Made by a program: the position numbers and the translations under genes. A stretch of 64,000 nucleotides of DNA. Source: Labilibaculum antarcticum (lineage in GTDB: Bacteria; Bacteroidota; Bacteroidia; Bacteroidales; Marinifilaceae). Positions 8,426 to 18,073 of the stretch are shown here, one piece after another (position 1 is the first letter of the stretch; the number at the start of each line of letters is the position of its first letter). The DNA is taken from positions 1-64,000 of the forward strand of contig NZ_AP018042.1 of assembly GCF_002356295.1 (NCBI RefSeq). The letters are read 5' to 3'. A model generated the notes under the pieces. It ran no database searches and was not told the origin of the DNA. It worked only from the letters and a program-made list of their open reading frames with translations.

Positions 8426-9373
8426 CTATTCCAGTGGTCTTTTTTTAATCATACCTCCTTTAGCATCTTTAATACTATGCATAACAACAAAGGCATCTTT
8501 ATCGATTTTATCGATTTCGGTGTGTAGTTTTGCTAATTCCAGTCGGGTTAGCAGGGTATATATGATATCAGTATCAACCATAGAATGACCTCTTTTACCG
8601 CAATAAACGGTACAACCCCGTCCAAGTTTTTTGAGTATCGCTAACCTAACTTTGTCACTATCATTCGAAATGATAGTTACTCCTACATATTCTTCAATAC
8701 CCGATACAACAAAATCGACTGTTTTTGATGCAGCTAAATAGGTAAGTATTGCATACAACGAAATTTCAATTGAAAATACATAGGCTGCAACTGAAAAAAT
8801 AAGCACATTAAATATAAGAATTACATCTCCCACAGTTAATGAAGTTTTTTTGCTTAAAAAAATTGCAAGCACCTCTGTTCCATCAATAACAGAACCACCT
8901 CTAATAGCTAAGCCAATCCCTAAGCCTAAAAAGAATCCACCAAAAATTGCAATCAGTAATTTGTCATTGGTGATTAAAGGAAAGGGGATAAAGTGAACAG
9001 TAATAGCTAACAATAAAATGGCAACAATACTTTTTACGGCGAATTGCCTGCTGATTGTCGAAAATCCCATGACTATGAATGGAAGGTTTATCACTACGAT
9101 TAAAATAGATAATGGAATTTCGGTTAATTCGGCTATCGTTAAAGAAATACCCATTACCCCACCATCTATGAACATATTTGGCAGTAAAAACCCTCTTAAT
9201 CCAAAACCAGCCGACAATACCCCCAATAAAATGAGGAAGCTATCGCGCATTAAATGAGTGAATTCAACTTTTGTGCTTTTTACAGCTTTCTCAAATTGAG
9301 TTGATTTATAACTTCTTTTTTTAAGTCTATGCCTTACGGCCTCGGAGATCATATAGTTAAAAATCGGATTCAT
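8426..9373 (-). CDS. YitT family membrane protein
   Basis: The 315-residue protein has about five or six membrane segments from residue 45 to 210, followed by a soluble C-terminal domain (about 225-310). This is the YitT arrangement: a DUF161-type membrane part with motifs such as GGVMGIS and GGSVIDGTEVLA, then a DUF2179-type domain (YVGVTIISNDSDKVRLAILKK, GRGCTVYCGKRGHS). An N-terminal cytoplasmic stretch of about 40 residues is longer than usual. The function of this family is not established. The gene faces the flavoprotein gene convergently. Confidence 0.9.
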   Translation of the reverse strand: MNPIFNYMISEAVRHRLKKRSYKSTQFEKAVKSTKVEFTHLMRDSFLILLGVLSAGFGLRGFLLPNMFIDGGVMGISLTIAELTEIPLSILIVVINLPFIVMGFSTISRQFAVKSIVAILLLAITVHFIPFPLITNDKLLIAIFGGFFLGLGIGLAIRGGSVIDGTEVLAIFLSKKTSLTVGDVILIFNVLIFSVAAYVFSIEISLYAILTYLAASKTVDFVVSGIEEYVGVTIISNDSDKVRLAILKKLGRGCTVYCGKRGHSMVDTDIIYTLLTRLELAKLHTEIDKIDKDAFVVMHSIKDAKGGMIKKRPLE

Positions 9374-9658
9374 ATTTTGTAGTGTTTGTAATTTATCATT
9401 AACTTAATAATTTTTAAACGACTCTAAACAAGCTTCTTATATAACTATCTGCAAGTACTAAATATACATTTTTTAAAACTTAAACGATTCACTTTTGGAC
9501 TTAAATACGTTGTATAATCATTTGCTCTATTCTGTCGACAATCCTTATCATATTATGTGATATTTATGCAATTTATCCGGTGAAACAAGGTTTAATTCAA
9601 TCTATATAGTCGTAACTCATCCAATTCTGATTTTATACTTTAAATTAAACTGCGATTT

Positions 9659-10060
9659 ATGATGGAAATTTCACAGAAAATAAAATCAGTACAAAGCACA
9701 GAATTTCGTAACTTATGGTCTAACAAAAGCTTAAACCAGACAGCTATGAACTCAACTCAAATGATGAACATTATTATGAATGGTGATTGGCGAAATGCTG
9801 AAACCAATGATGTCTGTTGTTTTTTCTGGTCGGATTCGGATCATTCAATAACAATTAAATACAAATCGGGAGATAAAACAGGACTTCAAAATCCACATCA
9901 ATTTGTAAAACTTTATCATGACGCTGAATACCTGAAAAATTGCAATCGGTTACGCTATCAGAGTAATTTGTTCACCACTGAGTTTACTCTTGATTCGGAA
10001 AATGGACCGCTACTGGTCGTTTCGAATGTATTCGGGAAAATGAAACTAATTCGACAATAA
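9659..10060 (+). CDS. Hypothetical protein
   Basis: I do not recognise this 133-residue protein. It has no signal peptide or membrane segment. The C-terminal half (YRLR..TTEFTLDSENGPLLVVSN) looks beta-rich. The double ATG leaves the start uncertain by one codon. It is followed by a hairpin, supporting a single-gene transcript. 285 gene-free bases precede it, in which I see only AT-rich sequence. Confidence 0.6.
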   Translation: MMEISQKIKSVQSTEFRNLWSNKSLNQTAMNSTQMMNIIMNGDWRNAETNDVCCFFWSDSDHSITIKYKSGDKTGLQNPHQFVKLYHDAEYLKNCNRLRYQSNLFTTEFTLDSENGPLLVVSNVFGKMKLIRQ

Positions 10061-10063
10061 TAA

Positions 10064-10098
10064 AAACCATCCTACAAAAACAAGTAAGATGGTTTAAT
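10064..10098 (+). terminator. Hairpin after hypothetical gene
   Basis: AAACCATCCTAC (10064-10075) pairs with GTAAGATGGTTT (10084-10095) with one mismatch. The T tract is weak on the plus strand (TTTAATTT). Confidence 0.5.
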
Positions 10099-10271
10099 TT
10101 GGTATGAGTCGTATGAGTTTTCGTTGCTACAAGCTATCAAAACGCGCACTCTTTAGTGTATATTTTCACTTTCAAATTAAGCAGACTGTGTTTGTTTTTT
10201 CCATTGACGATATAATTATTCTTCATTTGCTGCAGATTAGTCGTATGAAATTCCTCACCAAATTGATTAGT

Positions 10272-10460
10272 TTAATTTTGCGAGTCTGAAATTTGAGGTT
10301 TTTTCAATGCCATATACAAGCTACTACCAGCACCAACAAGTAATATTAGTAGCCCCTGAGTAAGACAAATAGATCCTGCAATATTATCGAATAAAGCTTC
10401 CTCTTTATTAATTGCGATTATTATAAATGTTATAGAAACCAACAGAAACAAAAATAGCAT
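10272..10460 (-). CDS. Small two-helix membrane protein
   Basis: The 62-residue frame holds two hydrophobic segments (LFLFLLVSITFIIIAI and ICLTQGLLILLVGAGSSLYMAL) joined by a short acidic loop, with a polar tail. The frame stays open upstream of the ATG with coding-like sequence (KNRYSSKKAYLGIASA) but without ATG, GTG or TTG, so the true start is unclear. It lies downstream of, and in the same direction as, another small membrane protein. Function unknown. Confidence 0.45.
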   Translation of the reverse strand: MLFLFLLVSITFIIIAINKEEALFDNIAGSICLTQGLLILLVGAGSSLYMALKKPQISDSQN

Positions 10461-10601
10461 AGCACTTGCTATTCCTAAATAAGCTTTTTTACTTGAATAC
10501 CTATTTTTGATTTTTTAAGTTGTTACTTTTTTAAGGATGTAAAAGCAAACAAAATCCCATTAACTATCGCAACCTTGACACCGTCCTGATATGAAAGTAG
10601 A

Positions 10602-11126
10602 TTAAATGGCTCTCCTACTGCTTACCTCAGCAACAACTGCGTCAGAATCTTCTAAAATGGCTTGCTCCCCGCTATTCAATTCCAATTCTCTTACCAGTTT
10701 TTCTTTTGCTGGAAAGTAAGTGGCAAACAGTAGCATGATCATGACGGCAAAACCCAACAATAAATATTCCCCCGTAAGTAAATAAGTGATAATTGCGAAG
10801 AAAGAGGTTCCTTGGAGCATGGCATACTTAATAATGCTGACTGATCGGTAGGCTTCCATTTTAGTTTTTAACTGCTTCTCCTCTTTGGCCAACTTTACTC
10901 TTTTATTCGCAATCCTATTGCCAATAGTATAAGTAGCAAGGAAAAATACAGGTAGCACAATCATGAAAACCATTCGAATGACATCATCACCTCCATTAAG
11001 TGGTCCTATTATTTGAATAATAAAAATGGCAAAGGATGCAAAAAACACCTGCCCCATTAATAAGGCAGCAAAAACGATGGTGTTGCTCCGTTGGTACTGC
11101 TGAAAGTTTTGTTCTGTTTTGTTCAT
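10602..11126 (-). CDS. Conserved hypothetical four-helix membrane protein
   Basis: The 174-residue protein has membrane segments near residues 18-40, 48-66, 98-114 and 120-138. A charged basic helix at about 70-90 (RIANKRVKLAKEEKQLKTK) lies between the second and third, and the tail is acidic. I do not recognise the family. The ATG at 11126 gives a sensible cytoplasmic N-terminus rich in Gln and Asn. It may be co-transcribed with the small membrane gene that follows. Confidence 0.7.
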   Translation of the reverse strand: MNKTEQNFQQYQRSNTIVFAALLMGQVFFASFAIFIIQIIGPLNGGDDVIRMVFMIVLPVFFLATYTIGNRIANKRVKLAKEEKQLKTKMEAYRSVSIIKYAMLQGTSFFAIITYLLTGEYLLLGFAVMIMLLFATYFPAKEKLVRELELNSGEQAILEDSDAVVAEVSSRRAI

Positions 11127-11285
11127 GATGATTTTGATTGTTGCTTTATTCCTTTTTGATGAAAAATAGTAGAGTGTACTGAAAATTTACTTCCTGATCA
11201 TATAATTTCTGGCAAGCCAACCGAAATAGATTACTATCAAGTCTTACATTTTAGACAGTATGATGCTGGCAATAGCAAAATAACA

Positions 11286-12431
11286 TTAGCTAAGAGGTAA
11301 TGAAAAACTAAAGATACTACCACTAATGCCATTGCTTTTAGCCCAAATCTTTCCCCCGTGTTTTTCAACGAATTCCTTGCAAAGCAACAAACCCAATCCG
11401 GTACCGGTCTCCTTATTTGTTCCCAATGTTGAGTAGCGATGATCAATCCGAAACAAATAATCGATATTTTCTTTTTTTATTCCAACGCCGTTATCGGTTA
11501 CAGAGACAATCAATTCTTTCGGTTTCTGTTCAAGACTAATTGTAATTTCACCTCCGCGATTGGTGAATTTTATCGCATTCGATATCAGATTTCTTAAAAT
11601 CGTTTTTACCATAGCCTTGTCTGCTTCTACAGGCATATCGTGAGGTAAGTTTTTTGAAATAAATATGGATTTTTGTTGCGCTGATGCATTCAATAATTCC
11701 ACAACATCATTTATTTCAGTTACAAGCTCATGGTACTCCGGATTAAATTCTATTTTCCCGGTTTGTGTTCGAGACCATTCCAGTAAATTGGTAAGCAAAT
11801 TCATTGCCCTTTCCGAGGAATCATGGATTATTGTAGCATATTCTTCAATACCTGCATAGTCCTTTTCGTTAATCTGCTCTAAGAGGATTTCGCTAAATCC
11901 AACAATACTATTAAAAGGACTCTTAAGATCGTGCCCAATGATAGAGAAGAAACGATCCTTGGTAAGATTGGCTTCCCTCAAACGGGCTCTACTCTCGAGT
12001 AACTCTTCTTCCGATTTTTTTCGTTCAGTAATATCCCTAACATTAAGGACAACAGATTTAATCAACGGATTATTAATTTGATTGGTGCCAAATGCTTCCA
12101 GATACACCCAACTTCCATTTTTATGTCGATGCCGGTATTGTGAACCTCCATTCGCCGAATTTTTTATGATCTCAGTTAGCCCTGCACTTGTTTTTTCCTG
12201 ATCATCCGGGTGAATCATTGTCTCGATAATAGGAATATTAATTAATTCCTCTGGCTTAAAACCTAAGATCCGCTCACACGATTCACTCACATAATGCTGA
12301 AACCCATTCGAATCCAACAACACTATCATATCAAATGAATTCTTAACGAGTTGATTTAATTTTTCTTTATCACTCTTTTTGAATTCTTTTATTTGCTGTT
12401 CTAATTCTTCATAGCTTGGCTTCATGCTCAT
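11286..12431 (-). CDS. PAS-domain sensor histidine kinase
   Basis: This protein of about 381 residues has a short coiled N-terminus, one PAS domain with PAC motif (about 15-135), a HisKA dimerisation domain and a HATPase domain. The phosphoacceptor is His167 in FFSIIGHDLKSP. The N box (NLISNAIKFTN), G1 box (VTDNGVGI) and G2 box (GTGLGLLLCKEF) are intact, so it should be active. It has no membrane segment and is probably cytosolic. The ATG at 12431 (or 12425) is preferred over an upstream TTG. No response regulator lies beside it, so it is an orphan kinase. Confidence 0.92.
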   Translation of the reverse strand: MSMKPSYEELEQQIKEFKKSDKEKLNQLVKNSFDMIVLLDSNGFQHYVSESCERILGFKPEELINIPIIETMIHPDDQEKTSAGLTEIIKNSANGGSQYRHRHKNGSWVYLEAFGTNQINNPLIKSVVLNVRDITERKKSEEELLESRARLREANLTKDRFFSIIGHDLKSPFNSIVGFSEILLEQINEKDYAGIEEYATIIHDSSERAMNLLTNLLEWSRTQTGKIEFNPEYHELVTEINDVVELLNASAQQKSIFISKNLPHDMPVEADKAMVKTILRNLISNAIKFTNRGGEITISLEQKPKELIVSVTDNGVGIKKENIDYLFRIDHRYSTLGTNKETGTGLGLLLCKEFVEKHGGKIWAKSNGISGSIFSFSLPLS

Positions 12432-12506
12432 CTTTTTTATTACTACCAAGTCCAATTTATTAAATAAACTATAGCAATTCGCTTACATTCTTATATTTTT
12501 TCATTT

Positions 12507-13032
12507 TTAAGCAGAATCAGGTTTTATTTTAAAATTGCCTTTTTAAGTTCGTTCAACTCATTGACACTATCATTATAATCAGGCATAATGAATATTTCAA
12601 GCCAATTTCCCCTTTAAATTCTTTTCTAAAGTCAATTAATTCTTGAATGTATTTGTCAATTCCCAAGCCTTTTGTATTGATTCCCTTACAGATCCTACTC
12701 TAAAGCATTGTTCCGCTGGTTACTACTGCAATAGAAACAGATGCTTTGATGGGTTTTATCAATTGAAGGATTTCTCCCATATGACTATTTAAGCTAGGTT
12801 CTCCTGATCCGGAAACGTGATGTAGGCGGTCGATTGGTTTTAAAACAATCTGTTAATTCTTCTTTACTCGTATGCGGTTTAAGATATTCCTTTTGTCTAA
12901 GTATCAGTTTTGTAGTTTTACCTAATTCACAATCAACACAATCCAACGAACATGCCTGTTAGGAACTAAATCAACATCTAAGGACATTCCCAGTCATCGT
13001 GACGAAACGGGCCCAAAAATACACTTATGCAT
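12507..13032 (-). pseudogene. Frameshifted radical SAM protein (COG0731-like)
   Basis: On the minus strand from an ATG at 13032 the reading is MHKCIFGPVSSR, then a TGA where Arg is expected, then LGMSLDVDLVPNR. A one-base loss follows, after which CSLDCVDCELGKTTKL appears in another frame; this is the CxxxCxxC iron-sulfur motif of radical SAM enzymes. Further frames give VSGSGEPSLNS, IAVVTSGTM, FRKEFKGEI and FIMPDYNDSVNELNELK. The order matches wyosine-synthesis-like radical SAM proteins, as I recall them. At least one stop and several frameshifts make it dead. It begins 12 bases after the CGGC gene, so both were probably one operon. Confidence 0.85.
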
Positions 13033-13043
13033 TTTCAATCCTT

Positions 13044-13481
13044 TTAATCATATGTTAGCCTTACTTTCGCATTGGTAATGCTGGCACTTAGTAAGTCTTT
13101 CCATTCTTTGGAATTCCAGGTTCCCAATTTTTCGTGTGTTATCAAATACTTTTGTGGAATGGGATGTGTTCCTACTACAACAGGCAAATTGTATTTTTCT
13201 TCAATAAATTTCTTAAAATGAGAAATATAAGGACAAGGAGGGTATCCTACCACAAAACCGGTAGCCAAATGAACTGCTTCTGCTCCATTTTTAATCATTT
13301 CTTCGGGAACATATTCAATATTTCCTCCAGGACATCCACCGCAAGTCGTATAACCAACTATTTCTAAAGCTTCTTCTTTAGAATACAAATCAAAAGCACC
13401 TTCTCGGTTTTGCATGGCTCTGAAACATTTGCCACCAGCACAATTCTTGTATCTATCACAAATTATTATCCCTATTTTCAT
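13044..13481 (-). CDS. CGGC-domain protein
   Basis: The 145-residue protein has the CGGC motif (YTTCGGCPGGNIEYV, near 45-59), an N-terminal cysteine pair around NCAGGKCFRAM, and PPCPYISHFKKFIEE near 100, typical of the CGGC family of putative metal-binding proteins found in anaerobes. Its function is not known. An unusually strong Shine-Dalgarno, GGAGG at 13489-13493 in minus-strand sense, stands 7 bases before the ATG; this is rare in Bacteroidota and suggests acquisition from another phylum. Its presumed radical SAM partner downstream is a pseudogene. Confidence 0.88.
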   Translation of the reverse strand: MKIGIIICDRYKNCAGGKCFRAMQNREGAFDLYSKEEALEIVGYTTCGGCPGGNIEYVPEEMIKNGAEAVHLATGFVVGYPPCPYISHFKKFIEEKYNLPVVVGTHPIPQKYLITHEKLGTWNSKEWKDLLSASITNAKVRLTYD

Positions 13482-13651
13482 AATAATTCCTCCTTATTTA
13501 GGTTTGTATAATCCCAATTTATGAAAAAAACGAAAGCAAGTCACTTATATTCTTGGAGTTCTTCATTTTTACTGACGACTACTTGCATAAATTCCAATCC
13601 AATTTTACTTCTCAGTCTATCTGATGGTCAGGATAATCGTAACTTTTTTCA

Positions 13652-14326
13652 TCATTTGCTGAGTAAGCTCTTAAATTGGTCGTATTGTAAGTATTCGGTG
13701 CCGGCTCCGGCAGTTAAAATATTGTTCGCAATGGCTTTACCCAGTTCCTCCACTTTAATACCGCGATACTTTTTCGCTTTGCCTTGCAGTAGAAAGTCTA
13801 GCATAGGCCACACTTTTAAAACAATGGCTTGCGAGAGTCCGTATCTATTAGTTGGTGTAAGAATCATTGATGGTTGAAAAATGCTTAAGCGGTCGAACTT
13901 GAGCTCTTCTAAGGCTTCGATCAGCTCTCCCTTTGTTCTCAAAAAAAAACTTTTTGATGCAGCATTCACCCCAACAGAAGATAACAATTGAAAATGTTTT
14001 ACGCCATTTGTTTTGCATGCTTTCGCAAAATCGAGCACTGCTGTTTTATCAATTTTCACAAAGTCAGCTTTGCTTATTTTCGAAGGTTCACCAACACCAA
14101 GGGTGCAAATAGCGGTATCGAAATCAGTAATGTAGGCTTCATAGGTGGCCGGGTCGCTTATGTCAATTATTTGCTGATCGAGATTTCCAGAATCCGCAAG
14201 ATTGAGCTTTCTCCGACCTAAAAGCAATAACTTATTGATACCTGAAAAACGTAAAATAGTATCGAGTGCGGCAGCGCCTACAGCCCCACTAGCACCTAAA
14301 AAAACTATCGATTTTGACATACTCAT
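13652..14326 (-). CDS. NAD(P)-binding Rossmann-fold oxidoreductase
   Basis: The 224-residue protein starts with a Rossmann beta-strand and dinucleotide loop, IVFLGASGAVGAAALDTIL (residues 6-24), and continues as an atypical short-chain dehydrogenase of the NmrA/HTATIP2-like type. CTLGVGEPSK near 75 and HFQLLSSVGVNAASKSFFLRTKGELIE near 115-140 (with the YxxxK position occupied by FLRTK) fit that group. It is soluble. Substrate is unknown. The listed ATG and the one two codons on are equally likely. Confidence 0.85.
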   Translation of the reverse strand: MSMSKSIVFLGASGAVGAAALDTILRFSGINKLLLLGRRKLNLADSGNLDQQIIDISDPATYEAYITDFDTAICTLGVGEPSKISKADFVKIDKTAVLDFAKACKTNGVKHFQLLSSVGVNAASKSFFLRTKGELIEALEELKFDRLSIFQPSMILTPTNRYGLSQAIVLKVWPMLDFLLQGKAKKYRGIKVEELGKAIANNILTAGAGTEYLQYDQFKSLLSK

Positions 14327-14486
14327 GCATTTATTTTATGGATTGAGACCAAGCGTTGAGGGTATAAAATGTGGTCGATTTCGGGTGAATTTTCTGTCAA
14401 GCTACACAAAAGTCAAAACGGACAACAGCCCGTGATATTACTACTGAACCGGCTATTATTTTTATACATTAGTAAGCTTTCGTGCT

Positions 14487-15590
14487 TTATTTTTTAATCT
14501 CTTGAATTCTATATAATTTGTACAACTGTTCATTATACGGATAATCCCAACATCCCATTCTATGATAAAGATTTCCACCAAATCCTTTCTTAAAAATATG
14601 TATTCCATGTAAAGGATGGGCCTGATTTAAATTAGGAGCAGAGCCAAACATATCATATTCTGAACACCCCCATTCTTTTGCAATTCGCATAGATGCCCAT
14701 TGCAAAGAATAACTTGCCATTAAGTCATCTTTAGAGGATGTTGATGCTCCATATAAATATGTTCCTCGTTTCTTTGATAAAACTAAAAACATTGATGAAA
14801 GAAAATTACCTTCAAAATCAGCCATTAACATTTTAACAGTTACTCCTTTTTTACTGTTGTCCTGATTCCTTAAAATGGCAGCAAAGTATTCTTGATTTTG
14901 TGCTGGTATGTTGTGTCGAATTGCTGTTTCAAGATATAATTTATACCATTCTCCAATATGATCAATTCCATATTCACGCACTTTAATTCCTTTTTTATTG
15001 GCTTTTCTTACGTTATACCTTGTATTGTATCTCATATTATCGAGTATATCCTGCTCTTTTAAAGTCAAATCAAGAAAAAAGGTGTTTTTTGGTAAATGAT
15101 CCTCTATGCTTTTGTATAAATTCCAATTAATCGTATTAAAGTTTATTCTATATTCTTGAGTCTTATCTGATGGTGGACCAGACCAATTACCAGAATTGTC
15201 GAAATACTCCTCTTCAATTGCCCATTGGTTCTCCCAAATCAAATCATAACGAATAAACATGCAAGTTGATGGAAGATGTGGTTTTATAGATTCAGATAAT
15301 TGTTCTAAAAATAGACCTTGGTTTTCAAAGGTAGGTTCTAATTTAGGTCCGTATGGAATATATGCAAAGCAATTAACATCATCTACGTACTTGATTAAGA
15401 CTAATAAATCTTCATTTATTTTTTCTGCAGAACTAGCTCTACAAAACAATAAGTCTTTTGAAATTGTCAACTCGAATCCCTTTGGTATAAACCCTTGCTT
15501 TCTTTTTACTCGTGCCCAAAAAGGAGTTTGAGGCAATATATTTGTAGTCTTAAATTCTTCAATAGGCTTCTTCTCTAAATTACAAATCAT
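14487..15590 (-). CDS. FemAB-like acyltransferase
   Basis: The 367-residue protein resembles FemA/FemB/FemX-type aminoacyltransferases, which add amino acids to peptidoglycan precursors with aminoacyl-tRNA, or related GNAT-fold enzymes. Seen features are FAYIPYGPKLEP near 95, RYDLIWENQW near 138, NTRYNVRKANKKGIKVREYG near 195-215, and the second half with GTYLYGASTSSKDDLMASY and YDMFGSAPN. No membrane segment is present. It is monocistronic. Whether it acts on peptidoglycan or another acceptor cannot be told. Confidence 0.85.
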   Translation of the reverse strand: MICNLEKKPIEEFKTTNILPQTPFWARVKRKQGFIPKGFELTISKDLLFCRASSAEKINEDLLVLIKYVDDVNCFAYIPYGPKLEPTFENQGLFLEQLSESIKPHLPSTCMFIRYDLIWENQWAIEEEYFDNSGNWSGPPSDKTQEYRINFNTINWNLYKSIEDHLPKNTFFLDLTLKEQDILDNMRYNTRYNVRKANKKGIKVREYGIDHIGEWYKLYLETAIRHNIPAQNQEYFAAILRNQDNSKKGVTVKMLMADFEGNFLSSMFLVLSKKRGTYLYGASTSSKDDLMASYSLQWASMRIAKEWGCSEYDMFGSAPNLNQAHPLHGIHIFKKGFGGNLYHRMGCWDYPYNEQLYKLYRIQEIKK

Positions 15591-15810
15591 TCTTTTTTTC
15601 TGCGAAATTAAAAAAACAAATACAGAATATAAAATTTAAACTGGATTTGGTATTATTCCTAAGAAAACTTACTCTAACAAACTAAATCAACGCAGCTATC
15701 TTCCTGTAGTTATTCACTTTACTCTTACCAAACAAATTGCAATCCAATTCTACTTTTTAGACAGCTTTTCACCGCGCGTAATAATTTAGATTTTGTTGGG
15801 ATTTTCTACT

Positions 15811-16260
15811 TTACCTTACAAGTTCAAAACTTTCCTCTTTTGCTATTTCACTAAGTGCATTCAAGTAACTATTTCTCGCGCTTTCACTGGTTTTGATTCC
15901 TTTAATTTTGTCATACAATTTCTGATAGTTATAGTCCAATAATGGCGCTCTGAATGACTTTAGAATACAACTATCATTTGTGATATTTTCAGACTGCAGC
16001 ACTTTAAAATAAAGCTTCGTTCTTTTGTCGATTACTTTATACAACAATTCGTTGCTCCATTGTGAATACTCAACATTATTCTTACATGCTTCATCGAAGG
16101 TGTAAAGAAAATCTTCAACCATTTGAAAAGATAAACTATCTATATTATCATGAATTACAAGTAATTTATCGATGTTGCATTTCTCTGATTTTGCAAATGC
16201 AACATTTGACACGTTCATAAATGTTAATAGAATTATTGAGATCTTAATTATCTTTCTCAT
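15811..16260 (-). CDS. Small exported protein, unknown function
   Basis: From ATG 16260 the 149-residue product begins MRKIIKISIILLTFMNVSNVAFAKSEKC, a clear type I signal peptide cut after AFA. That start is preferred over one 30 bases upstream because it places the signal at the N-terminus and clears the preceding gene. The mature part is helical with four cysteines (KC, ACKN, SCIL pattern) suited to disulfides in the periplasm. It follows the GyrI-like gene by 5 bases and is probably co-transcribed. Confidence 0.7.
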   Translation of the reverse strand: MRKIIKISIILLTFMNVSNVAFAKSEKCNIDKLLVIHDNIDSLSFQMVEDFLYTFDEACKNNVEYSQWSNELLYKVIDKRTKLYFKVLQSENITNDSCILKSFRAPLLDYNYQKLYDKIKGIKTSESARNSYLNALSEIAKEESFELVR

Positions 16261-16265
16261 CGTTT

Positions 16266-16742
16266 TTATTTCGCTCGTATTGGTATCCATATTTCCTCTT
16301 CCGAATTTGGATCCGCATTTTTATATTTCTCTCCCAACACTTCAAAATGGGGTCTATTGTCCAACAAATAAGTGGAGTTTGGAATCCAAGTCTCAAAAAT
16401 ATATTGAAAAACACCAGGGTCCTTGCTTGAACCCTTGTAATCGAAAACTGCATAAAGGCCACCTGTCAAATTAAAAGTTTCCATATCCGTTGGCACCCGA
16501 TCGAAATTAGCAACTTCAACTGCCGCCCATTTTTCAAATTCGTAGGCCGGATTAAAGTCTGCAAAGTAAGTCGGTTTATATATCTGCATTGAAATCAGAT
16601 CCTTTGTGCTATTGTTTTCTATTTCGATGCGTCGAGGCATAAAACGTTTCCAAAGTTCACCTGTCCTATTGTCAATTAAGGACATTGTTAATCTTATTCC
16701 CACCAATCTTTTTTCGCTTAGGTTTTCAATTCTAGCTTCCAT
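16266..16742 (-). CDS. Stand-alone GyrI-like effector-binding protein
   Basis: The 158-residue protein matches the GyrI-like/AraC effector-binding fold in length and pattern: MEARIENLSEKRLVGIRLTM at the N-terminus, a central FEKWAAVEV, then PTDMETFNLTGGLYAVFDYKG and IFETWIPNSTYLLDNRPHFEVL, ending EEEIWIPI. There is no DNA-binding domain, so it is a free-standing small-molecule-binding domain, as in SbmC/GyrI. Ligand unknown. Confidence 0.85.
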   Translation of the reverse strand: MEARIENLSEKRLVGIRLTMSLIDNRTGELWKRFMPRRIEIENNSTKDLISMQIYKPTYFADFNPAYEFEKWAAVEVANFDRVPTDMETFNLTGGLYAVFDYKGSSKDPGVFQYIFETWIPNSTYLLDNRPHFEVLGEKYKNADPNSEEEIWIPIRAK

Positions 16743-16855
16743 ATTGATTTATACGCTTTATTGAATTAGATAATCCGAACCATGTTAACCCCAGAAACTT
16801 AGTTCAATTCCTGAAATTTTATCTCTGTCCCTCCAATTCACAGCACAATGGATGA

Positions 16856-18046
16856 TTAAGACCTCTTTATTCTGCTTAGTGAATATCTAAAAGCAAAGTA
16901 GGCCAAAACGAAGTAAACCACAACCTGTCCCATCATAAATATCAACTCAAAGCTTACATCGTGAAGCCCCACACCCATGGTTCTAACCCTTAGATATGCT
17001 GGAATCATAAGAGTGCTGGGAAACACATGAGCTAAATTATAGAGAAATGCTGGGATCTCTGTGGCGGGCCATGATAATCCACTCAGGAAAAGTACAGCCG
17101 GGGAGAGAAACAACAGAAACATCAATGAGTGTTCCCTTCTTTTAAAAAGTACCGATATTGCCAGTCCCATGAATGATACAGCCAATAGAAATGGTATCAA
17201 TAGGATAAACACATCTAACATTTTAGCCTTATCGGGAAAACCGAACCAATAGTGGACCAGTATCAATGCAAAAATCGAGTCGATAAGATAGATCAACATA
17301 TAAGCCCCAGTTTTTCCAAATATGATGGGCGCAATCTGACCCTTTTGCAAGCCTTTGGGCAACTGATACTGATTCCTGAAACGCTCCTTTCGTGTTCCTC
17401 CCATCATCCCTATGCCAATAAGTAATGTTTGCTGAAGGATGATGAGTATCAATCCTGGCATTAAAAATGAGCCATATCCCGATGATGGGTTATATAATTT
17501 ATAGGTCTTGGTGGACAAAGGATCTCTCTGAGCCATTGCCTGTTCCATGCGGGCACCTCCTGCCAACAATTTATTTACTTCGACACCTGCAGAGAATGTG
17601 CTTGTGGCAAAAGCTGCACCCGAAAGGGTCTGCTTATAGACCAAAAAATAGCTGGCATCACCATATATGCTGACAGATGTTTGGACACCTCGATAGATGT
17701 CTTTTTCGAAATCGGCAGGAATGAGCACTACTCCTTTAACCTCTCCAGCGTAGAACGACTGCTCGGCCTCGTGCATACTCATGACCTTTTTCACCACATC
17801 AAGCTGTTCGGTAGCATCCACCATACGAGAGTACTGACGACTCAATACAGTCATATCCTGATCGATCACAGCTACAGGCATTTCGCGCAATACCTCATTG
17901 GAATAAGCCGTTGAATAAATGATAGAATATGCCACTATGGCTATAACAAATAGCAGGAATACACCCGCATCCTTTATTACGGCTCGCAACTCCGCAATAA
18001 AGAACTGACCTGTCATCCGCAACCCTTGTAATAAGTAGTTCAACAT
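16856..18046 (-). CDS. ABC-2 type transporter permease (second of pair)
   Basis: The 396-residue protein has an N-terminal membrane helix (about 27-45), a large extracytoplasmic domain (VAVIDQDMTVLSRQYSRMVDATEQLDVV..) and five C-terminal membrane helices from about residue 195. This is the ABC-2/YhhJ-YbhR permease layout. It is the last gene of a four-gene efflux operon with a TolC-type channel, a membrane-fusion protein and a homologous permease. No ATP-binding subunit lies in the operon. The region looks richer in G+C by eye than the rest of the window. Confidence 0.92.
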   Translation of the reverse strand: MLNYLLQGLRMTGQFFIAELRAVIKDAGVFLLFVIAIVAYSIIYSTAYSNEVLREMPVAVIDQDMTVLSRQYSRMVDATEQLDVVKKVMSMHEAEQSFYAGEVKGVVLIPADFEKDIYRGVQTSVSIYGDASYFLVYKQTLSGAAFATSTFSAGVEVNKLLAGGARMEQAMAQRDPLSTKTYKLYNPSSGYGSFLMPGLILIILQQTLLIGIGMMGGTRKERFRNQYQLPKGLQKGQIAPIIFGKTGAYMLIYLIDSIFALILVHYWFGFPDKAKMLDVFILLIPFLLAVSFMGLAISVLFKRREHSLMFLLFLSPAVLFLSGLSWPATEIPAFLYNLAHVFPSTLMIPAYLRVRTMGVGLHDVSFELIFMMGQVVVYFVLAYFAFRYSLSRIKRS

Positions 18047-18073
18047 CGGAAAGTATTATTTATATCGTAAAAA

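Noticed and set aside
10104-10289. 61-codon plus-strand frame
   Set aside because: It overlaps the end of the minus-strand small membrane gene, has no family features and lies beyond a terminator.
16244-16474. Opposite-strand and other-frame ORFs over the GyrI-like gene
   Set aside because: They are shadows of the real gene, with no protein-like features.
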